The notes: generated by a model from the letters alone, not told the origin. Numbered from the stretch's first letter, positions 27,570-36,704 are shown. The stretch is 64,000 nt of DNA from Thermoleophilia bacterium (GCA_009694365.1 SHVE01000001.1:62001-126000), one strand, 5' to 3'. Translations and numbers: made by a program.

Positions 27570-28174
27570 ACTTCGCCATCGCCATCATCGCCGCCTACTT
27601 CCTCGGCGCGATGCCGTTCGCCCTTCTCGCGGGCAAGATGAAGGGCGTTGATCTCCGGGCCGCCGGGAGCGGCAATCTCGGTGCCACCAACGTGTTTCGC
27701 AACCTGGGGCGTACGGCCGGCATCGTGGTGATGGCCCTCGACATCGCGAAGGGCGTGGGCGCTGTGCTTATCGCCGAGTCCCTCACCGGTGCCCCGTGGC
27801 CCATGGTCGCCGGTGCCGTGGCGATCATCGGTCACGTTTTCCCGGTGTGGACCAAGTTCCGGGGAGGCAAGGGGGTGGCGGTGGGGGCCGGCGTCCTCAT
27901 CGGCCTCGCACCGGCGGCGGCCGGGGTGATGATCGGTATCTGGGTCGTCCTCGTCCTTGTCACGCGGTACGTGTCGGTGGCCAGCATCATCGCCGCGCTC
28001 TCCGCCGCCCCACTCGCATGGGCCTTCGGCACCCCGTGGTCCTACGTGGGGTTCGTCGCCCTCGTCTCCCTCGTCGTCATCGGGACGCACCGCGGCAACA
28101 TCGTGCGCCTCGCGCGGGGGGAGGAGACCCGCATCAGCTTCGGTCGGAAGGCCCCCGCCCCTCCGCGAGCGTGA
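27566..28174 (+). CDS. plsY: Glycerol-3-phosphate acyltransferase PlsY
   Basis: A 202-aa membrane protein that acylates glycerol 3-phosphate with acyl phosphate, the first step of phospholipid synthesis. Marks are AAYFLGAMPFALLAGKMKG, the DLRAAGSGNLGATNVFR active-site loop, and FPVWTKFRGGKGVAVGAG. The usual end, THRGNIVRLARGEETRI, is intact. GTG start in a GTGA overlap with pgsA. The last 150 bases are repeated in tandem after the stop. Confidence 0.94.
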   Translation: MNFAIAIIAAYFLGAMPFALLAGKMKGVDLRAAGSGNLGATNVFRNLGRTAGIVVMALDIAKGVGAVLIAESLTGAPWPMVAGAVAIIGHVFPVWTKFRGGKGVAVGAGVLIGLAPAAAGVMIGIWVVLVLVTRYVSVASIIAALSAAPLAWAFGTPWSYVGFVALVSLVVIGTHRGNIVRLARGEETRISFGRKAPAPPRA

Positions 28175-28329
28175 TGTTGGCACCCCGTCGTCCTACGACG
28201 AGGGGTTCGCCGCCGCCGCCCTCGTACTCGTCGGAACGCACCGCGACACCCTCGTCCACCTCGCGCGGAGCGAGGAGACCCGCATCAGCGTCGGTCGGAC
28301 GACCCCAGCCACTCTGCGAGCGTGATGTG
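28028..28329 (+). repeat. Tandem duplication of the plsY/folE2 junction, period 151
   Basis: Bases 28028-28178 and 28179-28329 align without gaps at roughly 75-80% identity, both starting GGCACCCCGT and ending GCGAGCGTGATGT. Copy 1 is the end of plsY; copy 2 is in another frame relative to plsY and contains the end of the convergent folE2. Copy 2 still translates to a PlsY-like THRDTLVHLARSEETRISVG. On the minus strand both copies read ITLAE, the folE2 ending, so the ancestral unit probably held the overlapping 3' ends of both genes. Confidence 0.8.
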
Positions 28330-29277
28330 CTGTGCCGCGTAGACGCCGCCCACGATCTCGGCGCGCATTTCGCCCAACAGGCCGTAGCGCTCGGCCTCCA
28401 CGTCGTGGGTGTGGATCGTCTCGTAGTTCTCCTGGTGCGCGGAGAGGAACGCCGAGTCGGGCAGGTCGGGGAACCGGGCCACCACGCCGGCCACCATCTC
28501 TCGCACGCTGTCCTCGACGAACCGAGGACGACGATGGGCGCGGTCCACCACGTAGAGCTCGTCGGGCCGTTTGAGCAACTCGTAGATCTCCGACGACATG
28601 CCCTCCTCGACGATCGCGATGAGATCCTCGGCGGGCAGGTGAACGTGGCCGGGGGCACCGACGATGAGGGTGCCGCGGGCACGCTGGTTGTGCGTGGCGA
28701 TGGGGACGCGCGCGACGATCCGGCGGATCTCATCATCCGTGAAGCCGTCGGCCGCGAGTGCCGCCTCGGCCTGCTCGCGCACGAGCCCCTGGGCGCAGGG
28801 GCAGGCGTTTATGCCCTGAGCGCTCACGCCCACGGCCCGGCGCGAGGAGCCCGTGGTCGCCGTCGCGGTTCCGATGAGTCCGTACATTTCCTGCGTGGCC
28901 ACGTCGGTCACGGGTGTGCGCCGTTCCAGCGGGTACCGGGCGCGGATGGTGGCCGTGCCCCGGAGCGCCCCCTGCCGGTCCACAACCCGACGTGCGATGG
29001 ACTCGGCCAGGGCTTCGATGGCCAGCGCCTCCCCGATGATCACATGGTCGATGGCCTCGTTGATCTCCTCCTCGACGCGCGACATGTGCACGCCCTTCAG
29101 GGAGGGGTCGAGGTCCACGACGCAGTCCACATCGGCGTCCATGTAGTGCTCGCCGTCGCCGAAGGCCATCCGAATCGCCTTGGACGAGCGTGACACGCCC
29201 ACACGCGACAGCCCGATGCGCGTCATGGGTGAGGTGTCCTGCAGGTCCTCGGAGAACTCGATGGGGTGACTCGACAC
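28285..29277 (-). CDS. folE2: GTP cyclohydrolase FolE2 (type IB)
   Basis: A 330-aa GTP cyclohydrolase of the metal-flexible IB family, making dihydroneopterin triphosphate for folate. The active-site Cys lies in NACPCAQGLVREQAE; MSRVEEEINEAI and DELYVVDRAHRRPRFVEDSVREM (quoted in part) are typical, and ENYETIHTHDVEAER follows. I take the GTG at 29277, 23 bases after the grxD stop; the frame is open further up with no similarity. Zinc-independent FolE2 often serves under metal limitation. It ends in the tandem duplication shared with plsY. Confidence 0.9.
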   Translation of the reverse strand: MSSHPIEFSEDLQDTSPMTRIGLSRVGVSRSSKAIRMAFGDGEHYMDADVDCVVDLDPSLKGVHMSRVEEEINEAIDHVIIGEALAIEALAESIARRVVDRQGALRGTATIRARYPLERRTPVTDVATQEMYGLIGTATATTGSSRRAVGVSAQGINACPCAQGLVREQAEAALAADGFTDDEIRRIVARVPIATHNQRARGTLIVGAPGHVHLPAEDLIAIVEEGMSSEIYELLKRPDELYVVDRAHRRPRFVEDSVREMVAGVVARFPDLPDSAFLSAHQENYETIHTHDVEAERYGLLGEMRAEIVGGVYAAQHITLAEWLGSSDRR

Positions 29278-29300
29278 GGTGATCCCGTCGTCGGGAAGGG

Positions 29301-29648
29301 TTAGGACGCGGTGGCTCCGGGAATCAGTTGCGCGAGCTCGCCGTCCTGGTAGAGCTCGGTGACGATGTCGCAGCCACCGACGAGCTGGCCCGCCACGAAC
29401 AACTGCGGAATGGTGGGCCAATCCGACCACGCCGCGAGCACCTGGCGGATGCGGGGGTCCTCGAGGATGTCGCGGGCACCGTACTTCGCGCCCATGTGGT
29501 CGAGGATCTGCACCACGCGCATCGAGAACCCGCAGGCGGGCGCGTCGGGCGTACCTTTCATGTAGAGGAAGACGCGGTTGTCCGCGACCTCCGCCTGAAT
29601 CGCCTGGAGGATCTCCTCCTCGGTCATGGTCGATGTGTCGCTCATCAT
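29301..29648 (-). CDS. grxD: Monothiol glutaredoxin (Grx4/GrxD type)
   Basis: A 115-aa monothiol glutaredoxin. The CGFS active site is at residue 39 (GTPDAPACGFSMRVVQIL), followed by WPTIPQLFVAGQLVGGCDI, which binds glutathione or an equivalent thiol. Such proteins carry a bridging [2Fe-2S] cluster and work with BolA. The upstream gene encodes a BolA protein and the two overlap by 4 bases (ATGA), so they are probably made together. Two ATG codons are adjacent; I use the first. Confidence 0.93.
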   Translation of the reverse strand: MMSDTSTMTEEEILQAIQAEVADNRVFLYMKGTPDAPACGFSMRVVQILDHMGAKYGARDILEDPRIRQVLAAWSDWPTIPQLFVAGQLVGGCDIVTELYQDGELAQLIPGATAS

Positions 29649-29890
29649 GCCTCCGGGACGCGGGTCTTCAGGGCGAGTGCGTGGATGGCACCATCGTCGA
29701 TGCGTGCCTGCACCGCCGCGTAGACGGCCTTGTGCTGGTTGATGCGGCTCATTCCCTCGAACTGCGAGGCGATGACGAGAGCGGCCAGGTGGTCGCCACC
29801 CCCGTGGTCCTCGACCGTCACCTGCGCTCCGGGGAGTGCGGCTTCGATCAGCTCCTGGATCTCATCGAGGTCGGCCATGGAGGCGGACAT
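29645..29890 (-). CDS. bolA: BolA family protein
   Basis: An 81-aa BolA/IbaG-like protein. DLDEIQELIEAALPGAQVTV opens the domain, DHLAALVIASQFEGMSRINQ is the core, and the conserved His lies in INQHKAVYAAV, likely the cluster ligand. BolA proteins bind monothiol glutaredoxins to hold or pass on a [2Fe-2S] cluster. It starts 24 bases after the DUF255 gene stop and overlaps grxD. A second ATG (29878) would shorten it by four residues. Confidence 0.9.
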   Translation of the reverse strand: MSASMADLDEIQELIEAALPGAQVTVEDHGGGDHLAALVIASQFEGMSRINQHKAVYAAVQARIDDGAIHALALKTRVPEA

Positions 29891-29914
29891 TAGTCGTGGT
29901 CACGCGATCCGCCG

Positions 29915-31939
29915 TCAGAACGGGGGTGAGGTGCGCAGCGCCGCCGTGAGCGCCTCGGGGGTGGTCACCGGAGTCCGGCAGGTGAACCCACTGCACACGT
30001 AGGCGGCGGGCGATCCGTCCACGAGCCCGCGGCCCGCGAGAAGGGGTGCCGCCGCCGCCGCACGCGGGTCGTCGGGGTCGCCCGCGCAGATGACGGCGAA
30101 CGGTCCCGCGTGCCGACGTGCGGCCGCGATCAGTCTGGTCGTTCGCGCATCCGTGAGGACACCGGCGATCGCCACTTCCCGCCCCGGCCCGTCGAGCAGT
30201 TCCATCACTAACAGCGCCCGCCCGAACGCTTGGGGCCACTTCGTCATCGAATCGGTCACTGGTCGTAGCGCGCCCTCGGCCGCAGTGCGGTACCGCGCCT
30301 CACCGGTGAGGAGATGTAGACGGGCGAGCACCCAGGCCGCCTGCGAGTTGCCGGACGGCGAGGGGTGGTCCTCATGGTCGCGCACGCGGGCCAGCAGCGC
30401 GGGGGCGTCCGACCCGGACAGGAAGAAGCCGTTGCCGTCGGGGTCCGCGAACAGTGCGAGCATGGTGTCGGCCAGGTCGCGGGCCGCCATCAGCCAGGCC
30501 GGGTCGAAGTCGGCGGCGTGGAGTGCGAGCAGGCCATCGGCGAGGTCGGCATGGTCGTCGAGGGTGCCGAGGTGGCGGGTCCGGCCACCCGCGTGCACGC
30601 GCATCAGTCGTCCGTCGACGCGCATCTCGTCAAGCACGACGTGCGCGGCAGTTCGCGCGGCCTCCACCCACTCGGGTCGGTTCATCAGCACGCCGCCCTC
30701 GGCGAGGGCTCCGATGGCCAGCCCGTTCCACGAGGCCACCACTTTGTCGTCGCGGTCGGGGGCGGGACGCTCCCGGCGGGCCTCGTACAGCGCGGCGAGC
30801 GCGGGGTCGATGATGGCGGGGTCACCGGGTCCGACCACGTGGGGGATGCAGCGGCCCTCAAAGTTTCCACGGTCGGTGACGCCGAAGCGCACCATCACGG
30901 CCGCGGCCGCGTCTGGTTCGAGCACGGCGTGCACGTCGTCGGGCGTCCACGTGAAGAAGGCACCCTCCCCACCGGGCGAGTCGGCGTCCTGCGCAGCGGC
31001 GAAGGCGCCCGAGGGCAGGAGCATTTCACGCATCAGATAGGTGGCAATCCGGTCGGCAACATCTGCGAAGCGCGGTTCACCGGTTACCCACGCGGCCAGC
31101 GCGTAGTTGCGGAGCAACAGCGCGTTGTCGTAGAGCATCTTCTCGAAGTGCGGCACGAGCCAGATGTCGTCCACCGAGTAGCGGTGGAATCCGCCCCCCA
31201 CTTGGTCGAACACGCCGCCGGCCGCCATGGCATCCAGGGTCCTCACCGCCATCGCGAACTCGGCCGCATCGCCCCGGCCGGCCATGTGACGGCGCAGTAG
31301 AAGGTCGATGACCACCGACGGGGGGAACTTGGGCGCACCGCCAAACCCACCGTGTGCGTGGTCGTAGAGCCCCGCGAGGGCGCCGAGGGCACGGGCGCTC
31401 ATCTCCGCCCCGGGGACCGGTGACACCGGCCGCACCGTCGCGTGGTCGCGGATGCCACGGGCCAAGAGGTCGGCCTGCTTCATCACCTGACCACGTCGCT
31501 CGCGCCAGGCCTCGCTCACCCCGTCCATCACCTGTAGGAACGACGGCATGCCGTGGCGTGGCTCCGGGGGGAAGTAGGTACCGGCCCAGAACGGCTCGCC
31601 GCTCGGGAGGAGGAACGCGGTCATGGGCCATCCCCCCTGACCGGTCATGGCAACCGTGGCCTGCATATAGAGGGCGTCCACATCGGGTCGCTCCTCCCGG
31701 TCGACCTTCACCGGTACGAAGTCCGTGTTCATCGTGCCGGCCGTCGTGGGGTCCTCAAACGACTCATGGGCCATCACGTGACACCAATGGCACGACGAGT
31801 AGCCCACCGACAACAGCACCGGTACGTCGCGCTCGCGGGCCTCGGCGAAGGCCTCGTCGCACCACGGCCACCAGTCCACGGGGTTGTCCGCGTGCTGGCG
31901 CAGGTAGAGGGACGTTTCGGTTGCGAGTCGGTTGGGCAC
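29915..31939 (-). CDS. DUF255 thioredoxin-fold / glycoside-hydrolase-like protein (YyaL family)
   Basis: A 674-aa protein of the YyaL/spermatogenesis-associated family. The N-terminus is a thioredoxin-like DUF255 domain with [20 protein letters not shown] (quoted from residue 3) and a C50-HWC53 pair in [15 protein letters not shown]. The remainder has the helical (alpha/alpha)6 look of N-acylglucosamine 2-epimerase, with [19 protein letters not shown] and [16 protein letters not shown]. The biochemical role is not established. I choose the GTG at 31939, where family similarity begins. It heads a minus-strand run with bolA, grxD and folE2. Confidence 0.88.
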   Translation of the reverse strand: MPNRLATETSLYLRQHADNPVDWWPWCDEAFAEARERDVPVLLSVGYSSCHWCHVMAHESFEDPTTAGTMNTDFVPVKVDREERPDVDALYMQATVAMTGQGGWPMTAFLLPSGEPFWAGTYFPPEPRHGMPSFLQVMDGVSEAWRERRGQVMKQADLLARGIRDHATVRPVSPVPGAEMSARALGALAGLYDHAHGGFGGAPKFPPSVVIDLLLRRHMAGRGDAAEFAMAVRTLDAMAAGGVFDQVGGGFHRYSVDDIWLVPHFEKMLYDNALLLRNYALAAWVTGEPRFADVADRIATYLMREMLLPSGAFAAAQDADSPGGEGAFFTWTPDDVHAVLEPDAAAAVMVRFGVTDRGNFEGRCIPHVVGPGDPAIIDPALAALYEARRERPAPDRDDKVVASWNGLAIGALAEGGVLMNRPEWVEAARTAAHVVLDEMRVDGRLMRVHAGGRTRHLGTLDDHADLADGLLALHAADFDPAWLMAARDLADTMLALFADPDGNGFFLSGSDAPALLARVRDHEDHPSPSGNSQAAWVLARLHLLTGEARYRTAAEGALRPVTDSMTKWPQAFGRALLVMELLDGPGREVAIAGVLTDARTTRLIAAARRHAGPFAVICAGDPDDPRAAAAAPLLAGRGLVDGSPAAYVCSGFTCRTPVTTPEALTAALRTSPPF

Positions 31940-32110
31940 GAGCGGATGGTGACAGCGGCGCCCCCCGCGCGGCCCCGGGAGCGGGGAGGCGATGACGACC
32001 TCGTTGTTCACGCCGACCCGGCGGATCATCCCCGAGCGGATCGCGGTCGCCTCGTGGAGAGTGACGGGCACCGGTTGAATCGTGGCGGAGGGGCGGCCAC
32101 CGCACTGGGC

Positions 32111-32116
32111 TACCGT
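32111..32116 (+). promoter_or_regulatory. Leaderless-type -10 (TACCGT)
   Basis: TACCGT ends 7 bases before the GTG at 32124, identical in sequence and spacing to the site at 13894-13899. Confidence 0.5.
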
Positions 32117-32123
32117 TCGTGGC

Positions 32124-33215
32124 GTGAGCGATCCATTCACCCGTGCCGCAGGCGGCACCCCACCTCGTGGTGATGCTGCGCGGTGGCGTCAATCCGCTCT
32201 CCTCGCGGTGGCGGTATCGCTCGGTGACCGATCGGCGCGGCCCGCTCTTGCCGCCGTCCTGCTCGCGCTCGACTTCCCATCGGAGGCCGTGCGTGTCCTC
32301 GCAACCGCTCCCGACGACGATCCGTGGACCCGCTGGTGGGCCGTACTCGCCGTGGGGCAGGGCTCGGATGCCGACGGCCTCGATGACGCCCTCGCCATCG
32401 CGCGGGCGGTACCCGCCGAGGGTCCGGACGGCCGTGAGGTGGCCCGGCGCCTCGATGATCTGGCCGACGAACTCGCGGCGCTGCGCGGCGACGATGTACC
32501 TGATGCTCGCTTCGCCCTCATGGGACACCGCGCCGATCCGGAGCGCCGGGTCATGCTGGCCGGTAGGTCCTCGGCCGCGTTTCTGGCGGACCCGAAGTGG
32601 GATTCCTTTGCGCTCCTGCGGCTCGCGCCGTCCGACGGCCCCGCGATGTCGAACTCGGCCCACCACCGTCTCGACGAGGTCATCGCCCTCGTACGTCAGG
32701 GCCAGTGGGGGCAGGGTCGTCCAGTGCCGCTCGATCGACCGGGCGCCGCCGACCCCGGGGTCATGTGGGATGCGATCGACAAGGGCACCGGAACACGGGA
32801 TCGTCACCTCGCATCCCTCGCCGAGGAGGTCCGCGACGAGCGCATTCACCTCACGGAGCAGCGGGCCATGCTCGAGGGCGAGTGGGAACAGGTACGAATC
32901 GAGAAGGCGCGCCTTGGGACCCTGGCCAAGGCGTTCAACGATGCGCCGCGCGCCAGCATCCTCCGACCGCCGTCATCCGCTGCTGAGGCAACCGAGATCC
33001 TCGGTCTCAGCGCGCGTCCATCACCGCCCGAGGTGGAGCGTGCCTGGCGGGAACAGATCGTGCGGTGCCACCCCGACCGTGTCGCGGATCTCCATCCCGA
33101 CATCCGTCGCCGCGCCGAGGAGATGACCGTCGCGTTCAACACGGCGAGGGACATCCTGCGGGGGAAGACATCCCCCGCAGGGCGTCAGCACCACGCGTCG
33201 CACCGAAGCGGGTAG
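32124..33215 (+). CDS. J-domain protein
   Basis: A 363-aa soluble protein with a C-terminal J domain (about residues 285-350). [20 protein letters not shown] begins it, and H316-P-D follows in [15 protein letters not shown], so it should stimulate an Hsp70 ATPase. Residues 1 to about 130 look helical and repeat-like; 215-260 form a probable coiled coil ([20 protein letters not shown] onward). Lacking the Gly/Phe and zinc regions of DnaJ, it is a specialised type C co-chaperone with unknown client. The GTG at 32124 is favoured by the TACCGT hexamer 7 bases upstream. Confidence 0.8.
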   Translation: MSDPFTRAAGGTPPRGDAARWRQSALLAVAVSLGDRSARPALAAVLLALDFPSEAVRVLATAPDDDPWTRWWAVLAVGQGSDADGLDDALAIARAVPAEGPDGREVARRLDDLADELAALRGDDVPDARFALMGHRADPERRVMLAGRSSAAFLADPKWDSFALLRLAPSDGPAMSNSAHHRLDEVIALVRQGQWGQGRPVPLDRPGAADPGVMWDAIDKGTGTRDRHLASLAEEVRDERIHLTEQRAMLEGEWEQVRIEKARLGTLAKAFNDAPRASILRPPSSAAEATEILGLSARPSPPEVERAWREQIVRCHPDRVADLHPDIRRRAEEMTVAFNTARDILRGKTSPAGRQHHASHRSG

Positions 33216-33276
33216 ATGACCTTCCAACGGATGACATCCGGCCACGGATGACCGACGCCGCGCTACCGGTGCCTGA

Positions 33277-33293
33277 CCCCCGGTGTCTGACAC
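33277..33293 (+). repeat. Intergenic palindromic repeat, copy C
   Basis: CCCCC followed by GGTGTCTGACAC (33282-33293), then GTAGCAA, in the gap between the J-domain gene and the convergent 81-aa gene. The core matches copy A at 3163-3174 exactly. Confidence 0.6.
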
Positions 33294-33407
33294 GTAGCAA
33301 TCGGGGGAGACCGTCGCCGCGCCGACACGGTTCTCTCGTGGACGGAGACGTCCTGCCAGGGTCGGGACGGTCAGACGTCGGCGGGAGTGCACCCCGGCGT
33401 CGGAGCC

Positions 33408-33653
33408 CTAATCCCAGTCCTCCTCCACCGCCAGGCGCGCGTATTCCCTCCAGTCGGCGAGCACGGCCTTCACGTCCTTGGCGCGGACCTGGGGGTGCAG
33501 ACGGGTGATCAGGTCCGTGGCCATGCCGTCGGCACTTCGCACCGGCGGGTTCCGTATCTCGTTGAGCACCATCCACACGGTGTGCTCGTCCAGACCGGGT
33601 CGCTCACCGAGGATGAACGCGGCGGCATCCCCCAGATCGAGGTCGTCGTCCAT
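33408..33653 (-). CDS. Small acidic protein of unknown function
   Basis: An 81-aa acidic protein (DDDLDLGDAAAFILGERPGL at residues 2-21, ending YARLAVEEDWD) that is probably all-helical. No family recognised. Its ATG overlaps the stop of the acyl-CoA ligase gene by one base (TGATG), so it is translated from the same message and may act with it. Confidence 0.62.
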   Translation of the reverse strand: MDDDLDLGDAAAFILGERPGLDEHTVWMVLNEIRNPPVRSADGMATDLITRLHPQVRAKDVKAVLADWREYARLAVEEDWD

Positions 33654-35281
33654 CAGGCCTTGATCTCGGGGCCGCTGCGGACCCGGTCGTAGACACCGTC
33701 GCCACCGCCCATCTCGCGCAGTTCCACTTTGCGCACCCGTTCGGTGGGGGTCTTCGGCAGGTGCTCCAGAAAGCGGACGTACCGGGGGACCGCGAAGTAC
33801 GGCATCTTGTCTGTGCAGTAGGTGAGCAGTTCATATGGGTCGGGCGCTTCCCCACGCGGTACCACGCAGATGAGGATTTCTTGCTCCGATCCCACTCCCT
33901 CATCGGCCACGACGCCCACGGCCGCAGCCTCGAGTACGCCGGGATGCGACGCCACGACACGCTCTACCTCCATCGACGACACATTCTCGCCGCGGCGACG
34001 GATGTAGTCCTTGATGCGGTCCAAGAAGTAGAGGTACCCCTCGGCGTCCATCTGTCCGAGGTCCCCGGTGTGCAACTTGAGGTTCCTGAAATCCTCGGCG
34101 GTCTTCTCCGGCATGCCGGCGTAGGCGCGCATCACGATGTTGGGCAGCTTCATGTCCACCACGATCTCGCCCGCCGTGCCGGTGGGCACGGGCCGATCGG
34201 TACCGGGTTCCACCACGGTCACCTCAAAGCCCGGGCTCGCCATTCCGCACGACCCGGGCCTCTCGACCCCCGGGGGCACGTACGTGACCATGCCGGTCTC
34301 AGTGAGTCCGTAGCCCTCATGCCAGCGGATACCGAACCGCTCCCGGAAGTCGTGGTAGATGTCCTTCGGGGCCGGCATAGCCATAATGCGGGTCACCGAG
34401 TGCGCGCGGTCGTATTCACCGGGCGGGGTATTCCAGATGAAGTAGTTCATGGCGCTGACCGTGTTGAGGATGGTCGCACCGCACTCCGTCACCTCGCGCC
34501 AGAAGTTGGTGGACGAGTAGCGAGCGGAGATCTGGATACGCGCGCCGGCGATCATCGCCGGGTAGCAGCCCAGCACCTGTGCGTTGCTGTGGAAGAGCGG
34601 GAGGCAGGTGTAGACGGTGTCGTCCTCGGTGACGCCACAGACCTCGTTGTAGGTGCGGCCCGAGAAGTAGTCCGACGCGTGCTGCTTGATCACTCCCTTG
34701 CTGCGTCCGGTGGTACCCGAGGTGAACATGATGCGGGCGTCGTCGACCCAGGTCACCGCCACGCCCGGGTCGGTGTTGGGGGCGTCATCCAGCACGGCAA
34801 ACGGCTCATGCGCCACGCGTGGATCGGGACCCCGTCGGGCACCCGAATCCCACACGAACACGTGCTCCAGTACCGGCAGGTCGCCGGCCACGTGGTCCAG
34901 ACGGTCGAGCAGGTCATCGGAGATCACGAGGAACCGGGATTGGGGCAGGTTGATGACCCACGACAGGAAGTCTCCGCGGTAGGCGAGGTTGATCGGCGAC
35001 TGCACCCCGCCCGCTCTGAGGATCCCGAACCACAGGGCTACCTGGTCCACGGAGTTGGGCATGAGCGTCGACACGCATTCACCCGCGCGCAGGCCGCGGC
35101 GGATGAGCGCAGTGGCGATCCGATCCGTCCGCGCATCGATCTCGCCGTACGTCACCCAGTCGCCCTCGCCACACCGGATGTAGGGTCGGTCCGGATGCGC
35201 TGCGGCGCGCTCGCGCAGGATCGTGGGGAGCACCCATCGCGTCGGATCCTCCGTGGCGTACCAGTTGCTCCACTCGCTCAT
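33653..35281 (-). CDS. AMP-binding acyl-CoA ligase (CaiC-like)
   Basis: A 542-aa ANL-superfamily ligase activating a carboxylic acid to acyl-AMP and then acyl-CoA. The P-loop is IMFTSGTTGRSKGVIKQH, the adenine motif HEGYGLTETGMVTYVPPG, the hinge region GDLGQMDAEGYLYFLDRIKD and YIRRRGENVSS, and the catalytic Lys probably lies in TPTERVRKVEL. The nearest look is of crotonobetaine/carnitine-CoA ligases and long-chain acyl-CoA synthetases; the acid is not predictable. TAGCCT ends 7 bases upstream of the ATG. Confidence 0.88.
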   Translation of the reverse strand: MSEWSNWYATEDPTRWVLPTILRERAAAHPDRPYIRCGEGDWVTYGEIDARTDRIATALIRRGLRAGECVSTLMPNSVDQVALWFGILRAGGVQSPINLAYRGDFLSWVINLPQSRFLVISDDLLDRLDHVAGDLPVLEHVFVWDSGARRGPDPRVAHEPFAVLDDAPNTDPGVAVTWVDDARIMFTSGTTGRSKGVIKQHASDYFSGRTYNEVCGVTEDDTVYTCLPLFHSNAQVLGCYPAMIAGARIQISARYSSTNFWREVTECGATILNTVSAMNYFIWNTPPGEYDRAHSVTRIMAMPAPKDIYHDFRERFGIRWHEGYGLTETGMVTYVPPGVERPGSCGMASPGFEVTVVEPGTDRPVPTGTAGEIVVDMKLPNIVMRAYAGMPEKTAEDFRNLKLHTGDLGQMDAEGYLYFLDRIKDYIRRRGENVSSMEVERVVASHPGVLEAAAVGVVADEGVGSEQEILICVVPRGEAPDPYELLTYCTDKMPYFAVPRYVRFLEHLPKTPTERVRKVELREMGGGDGVYDRVRSGPEIKA

Positions 35282-35288
35282 GGGGCGG

Positions 35289-35294
35289 AGGCTA
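35289..35294 (-). promoter_or_regulatory. Leaderless-type -10 (TAGCCT)
   Basis: On the minus strand TAGCCT ends 7 bases before the ATG at 35281 of the acyl-CoA ligase gene. Confidence 0.5.
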
Positions 35295-35315
35295 GTCGGC
35301 GCGAAATCCGACCGG

Positions 35316-35345
35316 TGAAGTCCTACCGCTGTCCTGTGGTACCTT
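35316..35345 (+). promoter_or_regulatory. Candidate promoter for rpmG-trnW-secE-nusG
   Basis: TGAAGT (35316-35321), 18 bases, then TACCTT (35340-35345), 31 bases before the rpmG GTG. Only a partial match to housekeeping consensus. Confidence 0.35.
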
Positions 35346-35376
35346 TCCCGGCCCGCAACCGACCGGAGGCTTTCCT

Positions 35377-35541
35377 GTGGGCAAGACCGGCCAGCGCATC
35401 GCGATCACCTTGGCCTGCCAGGATTGCAAGCGACGCAACTACCAGTCGAATAAGAGCAAGCGCAACACGCCTGACCGCGTAGCGTTCTCCAAATACTGCC
35501 GCTGGTGCGGCCGCCATACGGAGCACCGCGAGACGCGGTAG
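35377..35541 (+). CDS. rpmG: 50S ribosomal protein L33
   Basis: A 54-aa zinc-ribbon L33 ([20 protein letters not shown], then [20 protein letters not shown] and [14 protein letters not shown]). The zinc Cys pairs are C14/C17 and C41/C44, so this is the zinc-binding form. It starts with GTG behind GGAGG at 35365-35369. It is followed by tRNA-Trp, secE and nusG, the usual actinobacterial order. Confidence 0.95.
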   Translation: MGKTGQRIAITLACQDCKRRNYQSNKSKRNTPDRVAFSKYCRWCGRHTEHRETR

Positions 35542-35577
35542 ATGTACCACCCGCCGGCTCGTCGGCACGTGAGACAG

Positions 35578-35650
35578 AGGGTCGTAGCTCAATTGGTAGA
35601 GCACCGGTCTCCAAAACCGGGGGTTGGGGGTTCAAGTCCCTCCGGCCCTG
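35578..35650 (+). tRNA. trnW: tRNA-Trp (CCA anticodon)
   Basis: A 73-base cloverleaf. The acceptor arm is AGGGTCG with CGGCCCT (one G-T pair), discriminator G. The anticodon arm is CCGGT/ACCGG with loop CTCCAAA and anticodon CCA at 35611-35613. The T arm contains GGTTCAAGTCC. The 3' CCA is not encoded. It lies between rpmG and secE, probably in the same transcript. Confidence 0.96.
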
Positions 35651-35689
35651 TCCAACAGAACGCGAAAGACTGAGAAGGCCGCCCGCCAG

Positions 35690-36046
35690 ATGGCACGTAT
35701 CCGCCCGTCGAAGGGACAGAAGTCAGGCGAGCCCGGTCCGGGTGGCGCCGAGCCGCCCGTTCCGGGGAAGAAGCCGAGGAAGGCCCCTGGCGAGAAGCGT
35801 GCCCAAACCCGTCCGCGGCGGCAGCCGAAAACGGAAAAGGCGGGCTCCATCACCAAGGCGGTTCAAGAAGGGCGCAGTCGCCGGTTCGTGGGCGAGGTCA
35901 TCACCGAACTCAAGAAGGTCACCTGGCCGACCCGCACCCAGCTCTTGCAGGCCACTGCCGTTGTCATCGTTTTCGTCGCCATCGTGGCGATCTATCTCGG
36001 CCTCATCGATGCGCTCTTGAGCCGCCTCGTTGACGCCGTCTTCTAG
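35690..36046 (+). CDS. secE: Preprotein translocase subunit SecE
   Basis: A 118-aa SecE. Residues 1-55 are a very basic, Pro-rich extension common in actinobacteria. The conserved part FVGEVITELKKVTWPTRTQL lies on the cytoplasmic face, followed by one membrane helix, AVVIVFVAIVAIYLGLIDAL. It clamps SecY in the translocon. The ATG at 35690 is chosen over an in-frame codon inside the tRNA gene. nusG follows 9 bases later. Confidence 0.93.
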   Translation: MARIRPSKGQKSGEPGPGGAEPPVPGKKPRKAPGEKRAQTRPRRQPKTEKAGSITKAVQEGRSRRFVGEVITELKKVTWPTRTQLLQATAVVIVFVAIVAIYLGLIDALLSRLVDAVF

Positions 36047-36055
36047 GAGAAGTCA

Positions 36056-36598
36056 TTGCTGCGCTGGTACGTCATCAACACCTATTCCGGTCATGAGAAC
36101 AAGGTCAGGGCCAACATCGAGCGGCGCATGACCACCCTCGGTGGTGGCAGCTCGATCCGTAGGATCGTGGTCCCGACCGAGCAGATCATCGAGACCAACA
36201 AGGACGGGCAGAAGGTCCAGATCGAGCGCCGAACCCTTCCGGGTTACGTGCTCATCAACATGGACATGGGCGATGACGACGCCTGGTCGCTCGTCAAGAA
36301 CACGCCCGGGGTCACCGGCTTTGTCGGTGCGACGAAGAACGATGACCACCGTCCACCGCCGCTCTCGCCCGGTGAGGTGGACCGCCTGCTGCACACTGCG
36401 ACCGAAGCGCGGCCCAAGGTGCGCGCCGAGTTCACGGTGGGCGAGAGCATCAAGGTCATCTCGGGCCCGTTGTCCGACTTCACCGGCGAGATCGCGGAAA
36501 TCAACGCGGAACAGGGGCGCGTGAAGGTCCTTGTCTCGATTTTCGGTCGGGAAACCCCGGCCGAGTTGTCATTCGATCAGGTGAAGAAGATCACGTAG
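36056..36598 (+). CDS. nusG: Transcription termination/antitermination factor NusG
   Basis: A 180-aa NusG with an N-terminal NGN domain (LRWYVINTYSGHENKVRANI from residue 2; PGYVLINMDMGDDDAW) and a C-terminal KOW domain (ISGPLSDFTGEIAEINAEQG). It binds RNA polymerase and links it to Rho or the ribosome. The start is TTG, with AGGAG six bases upstream; no ATG or GTG fits. The TTG start may be a way to limit expression. Confidence 0.95.
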   Translation: MLRWYVINTYSGHENKVRANIERRMTTLGGGSSIRRIVVPTEQIIETNKDGQKVQIERRTLPGYVLINMDMGDDDAWSLVKNTPGVTGFVGATKNDDHRPPPLSPGEVDRLLHTATEARPKVRAEFTVGESIKVISGPLSDFTGEIAEINAEQGRVKVLVSIFGRETPAELSFDQVKKIT

Positions 36599-36652
36599 GA
36601 ACGCACCGGGGGGACGGGTCATCGGACCCCGCTGGTCCTCCGGCCGCGTCAA

Positions 36653-36660
36653 TGTATGAT
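36653..36660 (+). promoter_or_regulatory. Extended -10 promoter for rplKA
   Basis: TGTATGAT (36653-36660) followed by CCCGG, 45 bases before rplK. The same TGTATGAT plus N-CCCG string stands upstream of rpoB. Just before it, an imperfect GC-rich inverted repeat (36606-36644) may end the nusG message. Confidence 0.55.
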
Positions 36661-36704
36661 CCCGGGCCGCTTCAGACGGTTCGACGACGGAAGGTCACGC
36701 CACA

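Noticed and set aside
28179..28325. A separate small gene after plsY
   Set aside because: The PlsY-like reading in this stretch is the second copy of the 151-base duplication and lacks its own start and ribosome-binding site.
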